A DNA stretch of 34,064 nt, from the IMG/VR virus record IMGVR_UViG_3300042882_000311, positions 1 through 34,064 of that record; one strand, given 5' to 3'. The position numbers and the translations under genes were made by a program. Positions 18,055 to 25,348 of the stretch are shown here, in pieces; within the stretch, counting starts at the first letter, position 1; every line of letters starts with the position of its first letter. The notes below the pieces were generated by a model. It ran no database searches, was not told the origin of the DNA, and saw only the letters and a program-made list of their open reading frames with translations. Source of the stretch: a virus.

Positions 18055-18090
18055 AAAGGGTATTTGGTTTTATATCTTATACCCTTTTTT
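18055..18090 (+). terminator. Rho-independent terminator after capsid gene
   Basis: A nine-base stem AAAGGGTAT (18055-18063) pairs with ATACCCTTT (18079-18087) across a 15-base loop, and T residues follow. It lies 17 bases after the capsid stop and would limit read-through to the tail tube gene. Confidence 0.85.
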
Positions 18091-18108
18091 AAAAACAAAA
18101 TATAGATT

Positions 18109-18636
18109 ATGAGCTGTGATATCACATTAGGCAGGTTAGAACCTTGCAAACAAAGCGTAGGTGGTTTAAAAGCCGTATATTTCATTAACTTTGACAGCAC
18201 TTTCTACGGATTGGCAACATTAGTGTCTGAAGAAATTACTGCTTTGGCTGCTCCAAAAGCTTGTTTTAAGTTTGAATTAAAAGGCGGAAATTCCTTTGAT
18301 GAAACAAACGAAAATTCAAGAGAAAATGGGACTAGTTTTTGGACCCAAACAGGTACCTTGGTACTTAAAAAACAAGACTTGACAACTCAAAAAGAAATGA
18401 AATTGTTAGCCGCTGGAAGACCTCAAGTAATTATTGAAGATTATAATGGTAATTTCAGGCTTGCAGGCGCTAAAAATGGTTGCGAAGTGATTGTTAATAC
18501 TGCATCTGGAACCGCAATGGGCGATTTAAATGGTTACAATATAACATTTACAGGTCAGGAAACTATCCCGGCTGATTTTATTGATGCTACATTGATGGAT
18601 AATGTTGCTGGTTTTACAGTTACTGAAGGAGTTTAA
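18109..18636 (+). CDS. Tail tube protein (putative)
   Basis: The product has 175 residues, starting MSCDITLGRLEPCKQSVGGL, followed by KAVYFINF. This start is characteristic of tail tube proteins in Bacteroidota siphoviruses. The rest is a beta pattern (FWTQTGTLVLKKQDL, RPQVIIEDYNGNFRLAG) as expected for a tube-forming fold. It is flanked by two hairpin terminators, which isolate it as a single expression unit, as expected for a highly made structural protein. Confidence 0.7.
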   Translation: MSCDITLGRLEPCKQSVGGLKAVYFINFDSTFYGLATLVSEEITALAAPKACFKFELKGGNSFDETNENSRENGTSFWTQTGTLVLKKQDLTTQKEMKLLAAGRPQVIIEDYNGNFRLAGAKNGCEVIVNTASGTAMGDLNGYNITFTGQETIPADFIDATLMDNVAGFTVTEGV

Positions 18637-18657
18637 TATTTTTTTTAAAATAAATGG

Positions 18658-18690
18658 GAGCCGTTATTTAATTATAACGGCTTTTTTTTA
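18658..18690 (+). terminator. Rho-independent terminator after tail tube gene
   Basis: AGCCGTTAT (18659-18667) pairs perfectly with ATAACGGCT (18674-18682) around a six-base loop, followed by a run of T. It lies 21 bases after the stop. Confidence 0.92.
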
Positions 18691-18736
18691 TAACAAAATG
18701 ATGGTTTTAATGTTTAATGTAAAAGAATAATAAGTT

Positions 18737-19057
18737 ATGATTATATTAAAACCTTTAGAAACAGCTCAAGTACTGAAATTTATAGGTAGGCAAAATGTGG
18801 GCACTCATTTGATTTTAAGAGATGAGCAAGATAATACGGAAATTCAAATCGATAGCGATTATGTAGTTGATGGGCAATACTTAAAAACCACAACCATATT
18901 TGATTTACAGGAAAATAGATTTTATAATTTAACAGTTTATAATTCTACGGAAATAATATATCGGGATAAGTTATTTTGTACGTCTCAAACGAACTATTCT
19001 ATAAATAATGGGGCTTATACCCAAAACGAATCTAACAACGATTATATCACTTTATAA
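18737..19057 (+). CDS. Conserved small virion-associated protein
   Basis: The product has 106 residues with a beta pattern: GTHLILRDEQDNTEIQIDSD, YLKTTTIFDLQENRFYNLTV and IIYRDKLFCTSQ. I associate this pattern with a small protein encoded directly before the portal in Bacteroidota phages. Its stop overlaps the portal start (TAATG), so the two are coupled. Function unknown. Confidence 0.6.
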   Translation: MIILKPLETAQVLKFIGRQNVGTHLILRDEQDNTEIQIDSDYVVDGQYLKTTTIFDLQENRFYNLTVYNSTEIIYRDKLFCTSQTNYSINNGAYTQNESNNDYITL

Positions 19058-20817
19058 TGGCAAACGAAGACAAAACAATCTATGTTACTTCACTGAGTAA
19101 ATACACAACTCCTGAAATTCTGGAAGTAAGGAATAAGGAGTGGGTTGAATACGGAAGTGATAATAATTACTTTCAGTATTTAATCGACAGATTTACAGGC
19201 TCAACAACCAACAATGCTATCATAAATGGAATTGTGAAAATGATTTATGGCAAAGGGTTATCGGCAACGAATGGAAGTAAAAAACCGGAAGCTTACGCTC
19301 AGGCGCTTTCACTATTTAAAAAACCTGATTTAAGGAAGTTTATAACTGACAGAAAAATGTTGGGAATGTCGGCTTTTCAATTAAGCTATAAGTCTAAAAA
19401 AATCGAAATGGTAACTCATTTTCCTATGAATACTTTAAGGCCAGAAAAGATGAATGATAAAGGTAAAATTGAGGCTTGGTATTACCATCCTAATTGGGCT
19501 AAAAGAAAGGCGAGTGATGAAACTGAACGCATTCCGGCATTTGGGTTTGGCAATAAAACAGGGAACGAGATTTATGTTATGAGCCCTTATGTTGCCGGAT
19601 ATGATTATTTTAGCCCAGTTGATTATGTTGGATGTTTACCTTATGCTGTACTCGAAGAAGAAATTAGCGATTATTTGATAAATGACGTTAGGAACGGTTT
19701 TAGCGGTACCAAAATTATAAACTTTAATAATGGTGTGCCTGATGAAGAAAAAATGAAGGCCATCACCAAAGATGTAAATAGGAAAACAACTGGCTCAAAT
19801 GGATTAAAAACCATTGTCTCTTTTAATGCAAATATTGAAAGCAAAACCACTATTGATGATGTTCCGTTAAATGATGCGCCAGCGCATTATCAATATCTTT
19901 CTGATGAGTGTAGAGATAAATTGATTGTAGGTCATAGGGTTACTTCTCCGATGCTTTTAGGAGTTCGAGAAACAGGTGGCGGATTGGGAAATAATGCCGA
20001 CGAAATCAAAACAGCTAATTTACTTTTCGATAATGTAGTCATAAATACTTTTCAAGAAGAAATCATAGATGCTATTGATGAGATTTTACTCGTAAATGAT
20101 ATTAGCTTAAACCTTTATTTTAAAACAATAGAACCGCTAGAATTTATCGATACAACAGGAATGGACAAGGAAACCAAAGAAGAAGAAACAGGCGTTAAAA
20201 TGAGCGCAGAAGTTGATTTGCTAGATTCATACGGTGAAGCTTTAAACCCAAAATGGGAACTGATAGATGAAAGGGAAGTTGATTATGAATTAGAAGCCGA
20301 ATTAGATGCTGAAATAGAATTAAAAAACAACCCGCCAAAATCTATTCTTTCTCAAATATGGAATTTAGTAAGTACTGGGACAGCGAATCCAAACGCAAAA
20401 AGTGGACAAGATGCAATCATTGACGGAAAGCGGTATTTTGTACGATATGAATACACTGGAAGTTTAACACCACAAAGAGAATTTTGTAAAAAAATGATGT
20501 CGGCTAACAAGTTATATAGAAAAGAAGATATAACTCGTATGTCTTCAAATGTAGTTAATGCCGGATGGGGTCCTAAAGGCGCTGATAATTACGATATATT
20601 TCTGTATAAAGGTGGCGGAGATTGTCATCATAAATGGGTTAGAAAAACATTTAAAACAGATGGGAAAGTTGATGTAAACAACCCAAACGCTCCAACAATT
20701 TCAACCAACAAAGCTGATAAAGAAGGTTATAGAATCAGAAACCCTAAGGAAGTTTCAATGATGCCTAAAGATATGCCTTATAATGGATTTTTACCAACTA
20801 ATAAAAGATTTAACTAA
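19057..20817 (+). CDS. Portal protein with MuF-like C-terminal domain
   Basis: The product has 586 residues. The first 400 have the portal pattern: EWVEYGSDNNYFQYLIDRFT, IINGIVKMIYGKGL, then the YLSDECRDKLIVGHRVTSPM region and GGGLGNNADEIKTANLLFDN. The C-terminal 150 residues are separate: DGKRYFVRYEYTGSLTPQRE, FCKKMMSANKLYRKEDITRM, GWGPKGADNYDIFLYKGGGD and CHHKWVRKTF resemble the conserved end of MuF/SPP1 gp7-like minor head proteins. The fusion would link connector and internal protein. It is coupled to both neighbours by TAATG overlaps. Confidence 0.8.
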   Translation: MANEDKTIYVTSLSKYTTPEILEVRNKEWVEYGSDNNYFQYLIDRFTGSTTNNAIINGIVKMIYGKGLSATNGSKKPEAYAQALSLFKKPDLRKFITDRKMLGMSAFQLSYKSKKIEMVTHFPMNTLRPEKMNDKGKIEAWYYHPNWAKRKASDETERIPAFGFGNKTGNEIYVMSPYVAGYDYFSPVDYVGCLPYAVLEEEISDYLINDVRNGFSGTKIINFNNGVPDEEKMKAITKDVNRKTTGSNGLKTIVSFNANIESKTTIDDVPLNDAPAHYQYLSDECRDKLIVGHRVTSPMLLGVRETGGGLGNNADEIKTANLLFDNVVINTFQEEIIDAIDEILLVNDISLNLYFKTIEPLEFIDTTGMDKETKEEETGVKMSAEVDLLDSYGEALNPKWELIDEREVDYELEAELDAEIELKNNPPKSILSQIWNLVSTGTANPNAKSGQDAIIDGKRYFVRYEYTGSLTPQREFCKKMMSANKLYRKEDITRMSSNVVNAGWGPKGADNYDIFLYKGGGDCHHKWVRKTFKTDGKVDVNNPNAPTISTNKADKEGYRIRNPKEVSMMPKDMPYNGFLPTNKRFN

Positions 20818-21374
20818 TGGCAAAAGCATTATTAATAACAACAACGGATATTAAGAAATACAGCGTATTGAACGGGAATGTCGATAATGATAAATTTATT
20901 CAATATATTGAAATCGCTCAAGATATTCATTTACAGCATTACATAGGAACTGACCTATTAGAAAAACTACAAAGCTTATTGCCTACGGATATAGACCTTC
21001 CACCAAACGCAAAATATAAAATAATATTAAATTCGTTTATTAAACCAATGTTAATACACTGGTCTTTGGTTGAGATGTTTCCTTTTATGGCTTATACCAT
21101 TGCAAACGGTGGTGTTTTTAAACACACCGCAGAAAACACTACAAGCGTAGATAAAAATGAAATTGATTTTTTAGTTGAAAAAGAAAGAAGCATCGCTGAA
21201 AATTACACTAGGCGGTTTATAGATTTTATGTCATACCATCAAGAAGATTATCCGGAATTTACTTCAAATACAAATGAAAATATAAAACCTAGTAAGACAG
21301 CTGATTTTGGCGGGTGGTATTTAGATGGCGGTAGCGAATGTTCTAATAGTGATTTTTGGGGAATTGGTAAATAG
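20817..21374 (+). CDS. Head-tail connector (adaptor) protein
   Basis: The product has 185 residues. AKALLITTTDIKKYSVLNGN, YIEIAQDIHLQHYIGTDLLE, FIKPMLIHWSLVEMFPFMAY and IDFLVEKERSIAENYTRRFI form a helical adaptor of the gp6-like type in Bacteroidota phages. It docks under the portal. The start overlaps the portal stop, and the stop is eight bases before the next small ORF. Confidence 0.7.
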   Translation: MAKALLITTTDIKKYSVLNGNVDNDKFIQYIEIAQDIHLQHYIGTDLLEKLQSLLPTDIDLPPNAKYKIILNSFIKPMLIHWSLVEMFPFMAYTIANGGVFKHTAENTTSVDKNEIDFLVEKERSIAENYTRRFIDFMSYHQEDYPEFTSNTNENIKPSKTADFGGWYLDGGSECSNSDFWGIGK

Positions 21375-21381
21375 AAACGAT

Positions 21382-21510
21382 ATGAAAAGAGGAACATACG
21401 AACCAAAGAAAGAGCACCAAGAGAAAATAAAACTTTTTTTAAAAAAAATAACATTGAAAAACGACATAAATTATGGAGAAGTTAAACTTGTTTCAATTAA
21501 AATAGATTAA
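21382..21510 (+). CDS. Small basic protein, 42 aa
   Basis: This 42-residue Lys-rich ORF (MKRGTYEPKKEHQEKIKLFL) lies between the connector and the holin candidate, with eight and three bases of spacing. The even packing supports a real gene. Function unknown. Confidence 0.5.
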   Translation: MKRGTYEPKKEHQEKIKLFLKKITLKNDINYGEVKLVSIKID

Positions 21511-21513
21511 TAA

Positions 21514-21795
21514 ATGGAAAATTCAAAACCGACAGTAAAAGTAGATGAGCTTTCAAATATAAACCTTGAAATAGGCAACACAAAAATCGAAATTGACAAA
21601 GATGGTTTTTTAGATATTTGGCAAAGGAAAATCACAAGCCGTAGATTTCTGGCCTGGATTGTTTCGTGCTTTTTAGTTATTGCAGGAAGCATAAACGGCA
21701 GCGATTGGGTATTATTAACTTCATTTTTTATTGGAGCAGAAATCGCAGAAAAATACAAAGACATACTCGACAAATACTTTAATAGCAAATCATAA
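21514..21795 (+). CDS. Putative holin, two membrane segments
   Basis: The product has 93 residues. The N-terminal 45 are polar (including IEIDKDGFLDIWQRKI), then two hydrophobic stretches appear: FLAWIVSCFLVIAGSI and WVLLTSFFIGAEIA. A charged end follows. Size, two membrane segments and position two genes before the endolysin suit a holin that opens the inner membrane for lysis. No specific holin family was recognised. Confidence 0.6.
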   Translation: MENSKPTVKVDELSNINLEIGNTKIEIDKDGFLDIWQRKITSRRFLAWIVSCFLVIAGSINGSDWVLLTSFFIGAEIAEKYKDILDKYFNSKS

Positions 21796-21808
21796 ACCCA
21801 CACCAAAC

Positions 21809-22183
21809 ATGACCGAAGAAACTAAAATATTTGTAAAAAAAGAAATAAAAACAGTATTTGTAGATATGCAACAAGAACAGGAGGACAGATGGCAACATTT
21901 CAGAGATGAGATAATTGATAAAATAAAACCACAATTCACAAGCGCACAATTAACAGGTTTTTTAATTACGCTTTTAGCGATGATGGTCGGAGCAATAATT
22001 TACGTTGAAAGCATAAAGCAACAAAGCCAAAATACAAAAGAACAATTGGAAAAACACGAAATATTAAAACAAATAGAATCAAAGGAAATGTCTGTAAAAA
22101 TGGATAAAATTTATGATTTAGCACTTGAAACAAATAAATCTGTCGCAGTTTTAGAATCAGGTGGAGTAATAAAAAGAAAATAA
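21809..22183 (+). CDS. Single-span membrane protein in lysis cluster
   Basis: From the ATG at 21809 the product has 124 residues. A helical cytoplasmic-like N-terminus (FVDMQQEQEDRWQHFRDEII) is followed by one membrane span (GFLITLLAMMVGAIIYV, about 52-68) and a coiled-coil outer part. It may be a second holin or spanin-like component. The ORF is open upstream, to 21731, but that extension overlaps the holin. Confidence 0.55.
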   Translation: MTEETKIFVKKEIKTVFVDMQQEQEDRWQHFRDEIIDKIKPQFTSAQLTGFLITLLAMMVGAIIYVESIKQQSQNTKEQLEKHEILKQIESKEMSVKMDKIYDLALETNKSVAVLESGGVIKRK

Positions 22184-22195
22184 TTTTAATACATT

Positions 22196-22660
22196 ATGAC
22201 CACAAACCAAATTATTAAAAAATACGGACAACCAAACATCACCGGAGCAGGATATCTTGTACATATAGATCTACCATACCCAATGCGCCTGGCTTGGGAC
22301 CTTAATACTACCATCATTAGGATGAGCTGCCACAGATTCGTAGCTGATAAGTTTTTAGCAATTTTTAATGATTTGTTAGAACAATACACCTTAAATGGAT
22401 TACAACAGCTTGGAATTGATTTATATGGTGGATGTTTTAATTATCGAAAAATGAGAGGTGGTAATTCTTGGAGCACTCACAGTTGGGGGATTGCAATTGA
22501 TTTGGACCCGGCGAGAAACTTACTCAAAGAAACTAAAATAACTGCTAGATTTGCAAGACCAGAATACAAACCGATGATTGCTATTTTTTATAAGCACGGT
22601 TTTGAAAATCTAGGAGTTGAAAAAGATTATGATTGGATGCACTTCCAGATTAAGCAATAA
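22196..22660 (+). CDS. M15-type peptidase, endolysin
   Basis: The product has 154 residues. The M15 (VanY/D,D-carboxypeptidase-like) zinc site is visible: H95 and D102 in THSWGIAIDLDP, and a DWMHF motif (D146, H149). It would cleave peptidoglycan cross-links to release progeny. No signal peptide is present, so export probably depends on the holin upstream. A terminator hairpin begins directly at the stop. Confidence 0.85.
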   Translation: MTTNQIIKKYGQPNITGAGYLVHIDLPYPMRLAWDLNTTIIRMSCHRFVADKFLAIFNDLLEQYTLNGLQQLGIDLYGGCFNYRKMRGGNSWSTHSWGIAIDLDPARNLLKETKITARFARPEYKPMIAIFYKHGFENLGVEKDYDWMHFQIKQ

Positions 22661-22693
22661 AAAAAGCCGGGAGTTACAACAACCCAGCTTTTT
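22661..22693 (+). terminator. Rho-independent terminator after endolysin
   Basis: AAAAAGC (22661-22667) pairs with GCTTTTT (22687-22693), one mismatch follows, and GGG (22669-22671) pairs with CCC (22683-22685). It is symmetric (A run before, T run after), so it could act in both directions. Confidence 0.85.
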
Positions 22694-22749
22694 AATCTTC
22701 TTCTTACTAAAGATTTAACACACTATGAAGCTCAAATATATAAAATATT

Positions 22750-23319
22750 ATGATACGATTTACAAAATATTTCCCTTATTTAGCGATTGCCATAATTTCT
22801 CTACTTTTTTATAGACAATGTAACATCCCGTTATCGCCACCGGAAATCACAATAAAAGAAAAAATCATTAAAATACCGGAAATAAAAAATCACTTCGACA
22901 CAATAACGATTTTAAAACCGTTCAAACAGTTTAAAATTGATAGCGCATACAAGAATAGGTATTTGATGGCAAAAGACAGCCTAGAACGTTTAAATTTATA
23001 TCTGTCGGCTATAACGGTAAAAGAATACAATCAGAATTTCACAGACAGCACTCAAAGCATTGATGTATGGACAAAAAGTAGAGGCGAACTATTAGCTCAA
23101 ACATTGAAATATAAAATATTTGAACGTCAGATCATAAATATTGATACAATTAAACTACCAAAATCGAGACGAACCATACATTTAGGATTTGAAACATCCA
23201 CAAAATTGGACTTAAAAGCATCTTTGCTTTATACCGACCGTAAAAAAACGATTTACAGCGTTGGTATTAACCCAGAAAAGACCGTATTTGTTGGCATTTC
23301 CATACCTTTATTGAAATAA
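22750..23319 (+). CDS. Membrane-anchored protein, DUF6808-like
   Basis: The product has 189 residues with one N-terminal hydrophobic anchor (YLAIAIISLLFYRQC) and a periplasmic-type soluble part. The pattern of an anchor, a helical middle and a terminal beta region (LKASLLYTDRKKTIYSVGIN) recalls DUF6808-type proteins encoded near lysis genes in Bacteroidota phages. A spanin-like role is possible. It lies between the endolysin terminator and the early promoter. Confidence 0.55.
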   Translation: MIRFTKYFPYLAIAIISLLFYRQCNIPLSPPEITIKEKIIKIPEIKNHFDTITILKPFKQFKIDSAYKNRYLMAKDSLERLNLYLSAITVKEYNQNFTDSTQSIDVWTKSRGELLAQTLKYKIFERQIINIDTIKLPKSRRTIHLGFETSTKLDLKASLLYTDRKKTIYSVGINPEKTVFVGISIPLLK

Positions 23320-23352
23320 TTTAAAAATAAATTGAAAATAAACATTATTTAA

Positions 23353-23384
23353 TTTGTTTATATTGTTTAACTTGTTTACATTTG
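23353..23384 (+). promoter_or_regulatory. Strong Bacteroidota-type promoter for early region
   Basis: TTTG (23353-23356) lies 20 bases before TACATTTG (23377-23384), a perfect TAnnTTTG box with ideal spacing for the primary sigma factor of Bacteroidota. It sits 30 bases before the 23414 start, after a long AT-rich gap. It probably drives immediate early genes with host polymerase. Confidence 0.85.
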
Positions 23385-23413
23385 ATAAATAATTAATACT
23401 AAAAACACACACC

Positions 23414-23578
23414 ATGAAAAATTTAAAAGTTGGAGACAAAATAAAGCTAAATGAAAATAACATAATTCGCATTTATGAAGTGAAAGAAATAGAGAATGGA
23501 AAATTTAAACTTTTTAATAAATTTAAAGTTAGCTTTTTTGCAGACTCAGAATATATCGCCAATAATTTAATAAAATAA
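23414..23578 (+). CDS. Small protein, 54 aa, first early gene
   Basis: A 54-residue ORF (MKNLKVGDKIKLNENNIIRI) directly behind the early promoter. It starts after an ACACACACC leader that recurs before 26297. Its alternating pattern suggests a small beta barrel. As the first early gene it is a candidate host-takeover protein. Function unknown. Confidence 0.65.
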   Translation: MKNLKVGDKIKLNENNIIRIYEVKEIENGKFKLFNKFKVSFFADSEYIANNLIK

Positions 23579-23605
23579 TTAAAAAGCAAATATAAATCGC
23601 ATACC

Positions 23606-23932
23606 ATGAAAAACTCAACAGAACAATTAGAATCAGCAATAAGAAGAACGGTAACTAACATCAACAGCGACACCGCCAGATTGAATGAAAATTTTTACAA
23701 CGAATTGGAATGGGTAACAGAAACCCTTTTATCAAACCACATCAGATTGATGAGCTACAGGAACGCAATAAAATACGGAATCGAATTGGAAATCATAGAA
23801 TTGAAAAAACACGTTTCCAGGAGCTACAATGTAATAGGGACATCAACCTGCCAAATTAGAAATTTTAAAACAGCTTTGGAATTCAAAACAAAAATGGAAT
23901 TAATAACAGAATTGGAATCTTACACAAAATAA
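23606..23932 (+). CDS. Early hypothetical protein, helical
   Basis: The product has 108 residues and is largely helical: QLESAIRRTVTNINSDTARL, then LEIIELKKHVSRSYNVIG. No catalytic motif or membrane segment is visible. It lies in the early operon after the 54-residue gene. Function unknown. Confidence 0.65.
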   Translation: MKNSTEQLESAIRRTVTNINSDTARLNENFYNELEWVTETLLSNHIRLMSYRNAIKYGIELEIIELKKHVSRSYNVIGTSTCQIRNFKTALEFKTKMELITELESYTK

Positions 23933-23956
23933 AAATAACACCTAAAAACACACACA

Positions 23957-24187
23957 ATGAGAAATTTATATCAAAAATTATCAGACGAAAACCAACAAAA
24001 ATTAATGGACTACGGAAAACAATATCCGACAACTACTGCCATTTTATTAGGAGTTTTAAATCAAGAGCAAAGCTGGAGCAAAATTACATTAGGGGACTCA
24101 TTAGCCTTATGGTTTATTTTTGAACCTGTTAAACCTTTTGACTTTGACGCATTTATTAACTTTTTTGAAAATGAAAAAGATATTTAA
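23957..24187 (+). CDS. Early hypothetical protein
   Basis: The product has 76 residues. PTTTAILLGVLNQEQSWSKI and LALWFIFEPVKPFDFDAFIN are mixed hydrophobic and acidic. The leader again carries ACACACAC before the start. The next gene, a tiny membrane protein, starts within its last codons. Function unknown. Confidence 0.6.
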   Translation: MRNLYQKLSDENQQKLMDYGKQYPTTTAILLGVLNQEQSWSKITLGDSLALWFIFEPVKPFDFDAFINFFENEKDI

Positions 24188-24263
24188 CTTATTGATGTAT
24201 ATTTTAATTGCATTAGCAATATTGAACATCATATACCAAACTTATAAATATTTACAACAATGA
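24171..24263 (+). CDS. Tiny one-helix membrane protein, 30 aa
   Basis: A 30-residue ORF (MKKIFNLLMYILIALAILNI) is almost entirely one membrane helix. It overlaps the preceding gene by 17 bases, and its TGA overlaps the next start (ATGA), which argues for translation. Function unknown. Confidence 0.6.
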   Translation: MKKIFNLLMYILIALAILNIIYQTYKYLQQ

Positions 24264-24547
24264 AAAACGAAATTTTAAAAGCGATTGGAACCATCGAAAT
24301 CCATTATTCAGATTTTGACCACGATTACGATTGGAGCAAAAGAACTTATGCCAAATGTATTAAAACCGTAGAAAGCGAAAATTACAATATTGAAGTAGAG
24401 TTTGAGGAGGAAGCCAGATGGACCGCACCGGATGATTACGACATTGTGAACCTTGCTGTAGCAGGTATAAAAATAACAGATGAGAACGGCCTGGAAATAG
24501 AAACCGACATCAAAGACAAAGAAATACTAACAGCAATAAATTATTAA
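24260..24547 (+). CDS. Early acidic protein
   Basis: The product has 95 residues and is strongly acidic, with YSDFDHDYDWSKRTYAKC and EEEARWTAPDDYDIVNLAVA. The start is coupled to the tiny membrane ORF. Acidity and small size resemble DNA-mimic or anti-host proteins, but there is no other evidence for that. Function unknown. Confidence 0.65.
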   Translation: MKNEILKAIGTIEIHYSDFDHDYDWSKRTYAKCIKTVESENYNIEVEFEEEARWTAPDDYDIVNLAVAGIKITDENGLEIETDIKDKEILTAINY

Positions 24548-24549
24548 TT

Positions 24550-24819
24550 ATGAAACTTAAAATTGAAACCAAAACAGTAAGCGAGATCGAGATCACGCTA
24601 CCAGCATTTATTAAAAGCGGAAACATCCATTTTTATAAAGTTTATTCAGAGGAAAAATGCATAGGAGTTACACTCGCAGATGGGATGCACTCGATCCACC
24701 AAGCGCACTCCGGCCTTGCATTTTCTGGGAATGGCAAAGAGGAATCCACTGAAGCTGAATTTAATGCAGCATACAATAAAGTAGCCAAACATTTAAAAGC
24801 CATAAAAGATGCAAAATAA
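24550..24819 (+). CDS. Early hypothetical protein
   Basis: The product has 89 residues: ETKTVSEIEITLPAFIKSGN, then HFYKVYSEEKCIGVTLADGM. It has a compact alpha/beta pattern with a helical C-terminus. The next tiny membrane gene starts within it (24809). Function unknown. Confidence 0.65.
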   Translation: MKLKIETKTVSEIEITLPAFIKSGNIHFYKVYSEEKCIGVTLADGMHSIHQAHSGLAFSGNGKEESTEAEFNAAYNKVAKHLKAIKDAK

Positions 24820-24940
24820 ATTCTGGCATTGGGCCGACAAAATAACCTACTACTTACCAATGCTAATCCTTTTTGCATTGCTGACATTTATCACCATAAA
24901 AGGAATTAGCCTATTTTTAAACTTTATATTTTCGCTATGA
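24809..24940 (+). CDS. Tiny membrane protein, 43 aa
   Basis: A 43-residue ORF with YLPMLILFALLTFITIKGIS as the membrane helix and a short aromatic-rich N-terminus (QNKFWHWADK). It overlaps both neighbours (11 bases upstream, four bases downstream in an ATGA). Function unknown. Confidence 0.6.
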   Translation: MQNKFWHWADKITYYLPMLILFALLTFITIKGISLFLNFIFSL

Positions 24941-25035
24941 AAGAAGCACTTTGTTATTTTTTATTCACAGTCTGCGTCAGTTTTACGATTGTTTTAATTT
25001 GGATGACATACCAACTGATGCAAGTAATTTTTTAA
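24937..25035 (+). CDS. Tiny membrane protein, 32 aa
   Basis: A 32-residue ORF (MKEALCYFLFTVCVSFTIVL) that is one membrane helix. It starts in an ATGA overlap with the preceding tiny gene and ends three bases before the HTH gene. It is one of three such proteins within 900 bases. Function unknown. Confidence 0.55.
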   Translation: MKEALCYFLFTVCVSFTIVLIWMTYQLMQVIF

Positions 25036-25038
25036 ATT

Positions 25039-25239
25039 ATGGAACAACTATTAATATTTGAGATTTACGAGAAATTGAGATACGGAAGTAAACAAGCTGC
25101 CTGCTCCAGAATCGCCTTTGAATGCAACAGACAGCCAAACAGCGTAAGAAATTGGTTTTGCAGCTGGCACAAAGTCCCTGCAAAATTCGAATCAATAACC
25201 ATTAAAATTTTAGAAGATGAACGGACAGCAACAACTTAA
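25039..25239 (+). CDS. Small helix-turn-helix protein
   Basis: The product has 66 residues. YGSKQAACSRIAFECNRQPN and SVRNWFCSWHKVPAKFE read as helix, turn, recognition helix and final helix, like the DNA-binding part of Cro/XRE-type regulators. It may regulate early transcription. It overlaps the next small ORF. There is no dimerisation region. Confidence 0.6.
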   Translation: MEQLLIFEIYEKLRYGSKQAACSRIAFECNRQPNSVRNWFCSWHKVPAKFESITIKILEDERTATT

Positions 25240-25348
25240 AGAAATGGAAAAGCACTCCAGCACGATCCTGGATCCTGAGTTTTTATTCGAGATGAACCGG
25301 AGGTACCGGGAACTCCAGGACCAAGTAAAAAAAGACATAAACTTATGA
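25217..25348 (+). CDS. Small helical protein, 43 aa
   Basis: A 43-residue ORF (MNGQQQLKEMEKHSSTILDP), charged and helical. It overlaps the HTH gene by 23 bases and the PP-loop gene by ATGA, so it is likely translated in a coupled series. Function unknown. Confidence 0.55.
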   Translation: MNGQQQLKEMEKHSSTILDPEFLFEMNRRYRELQDQVKKDINL

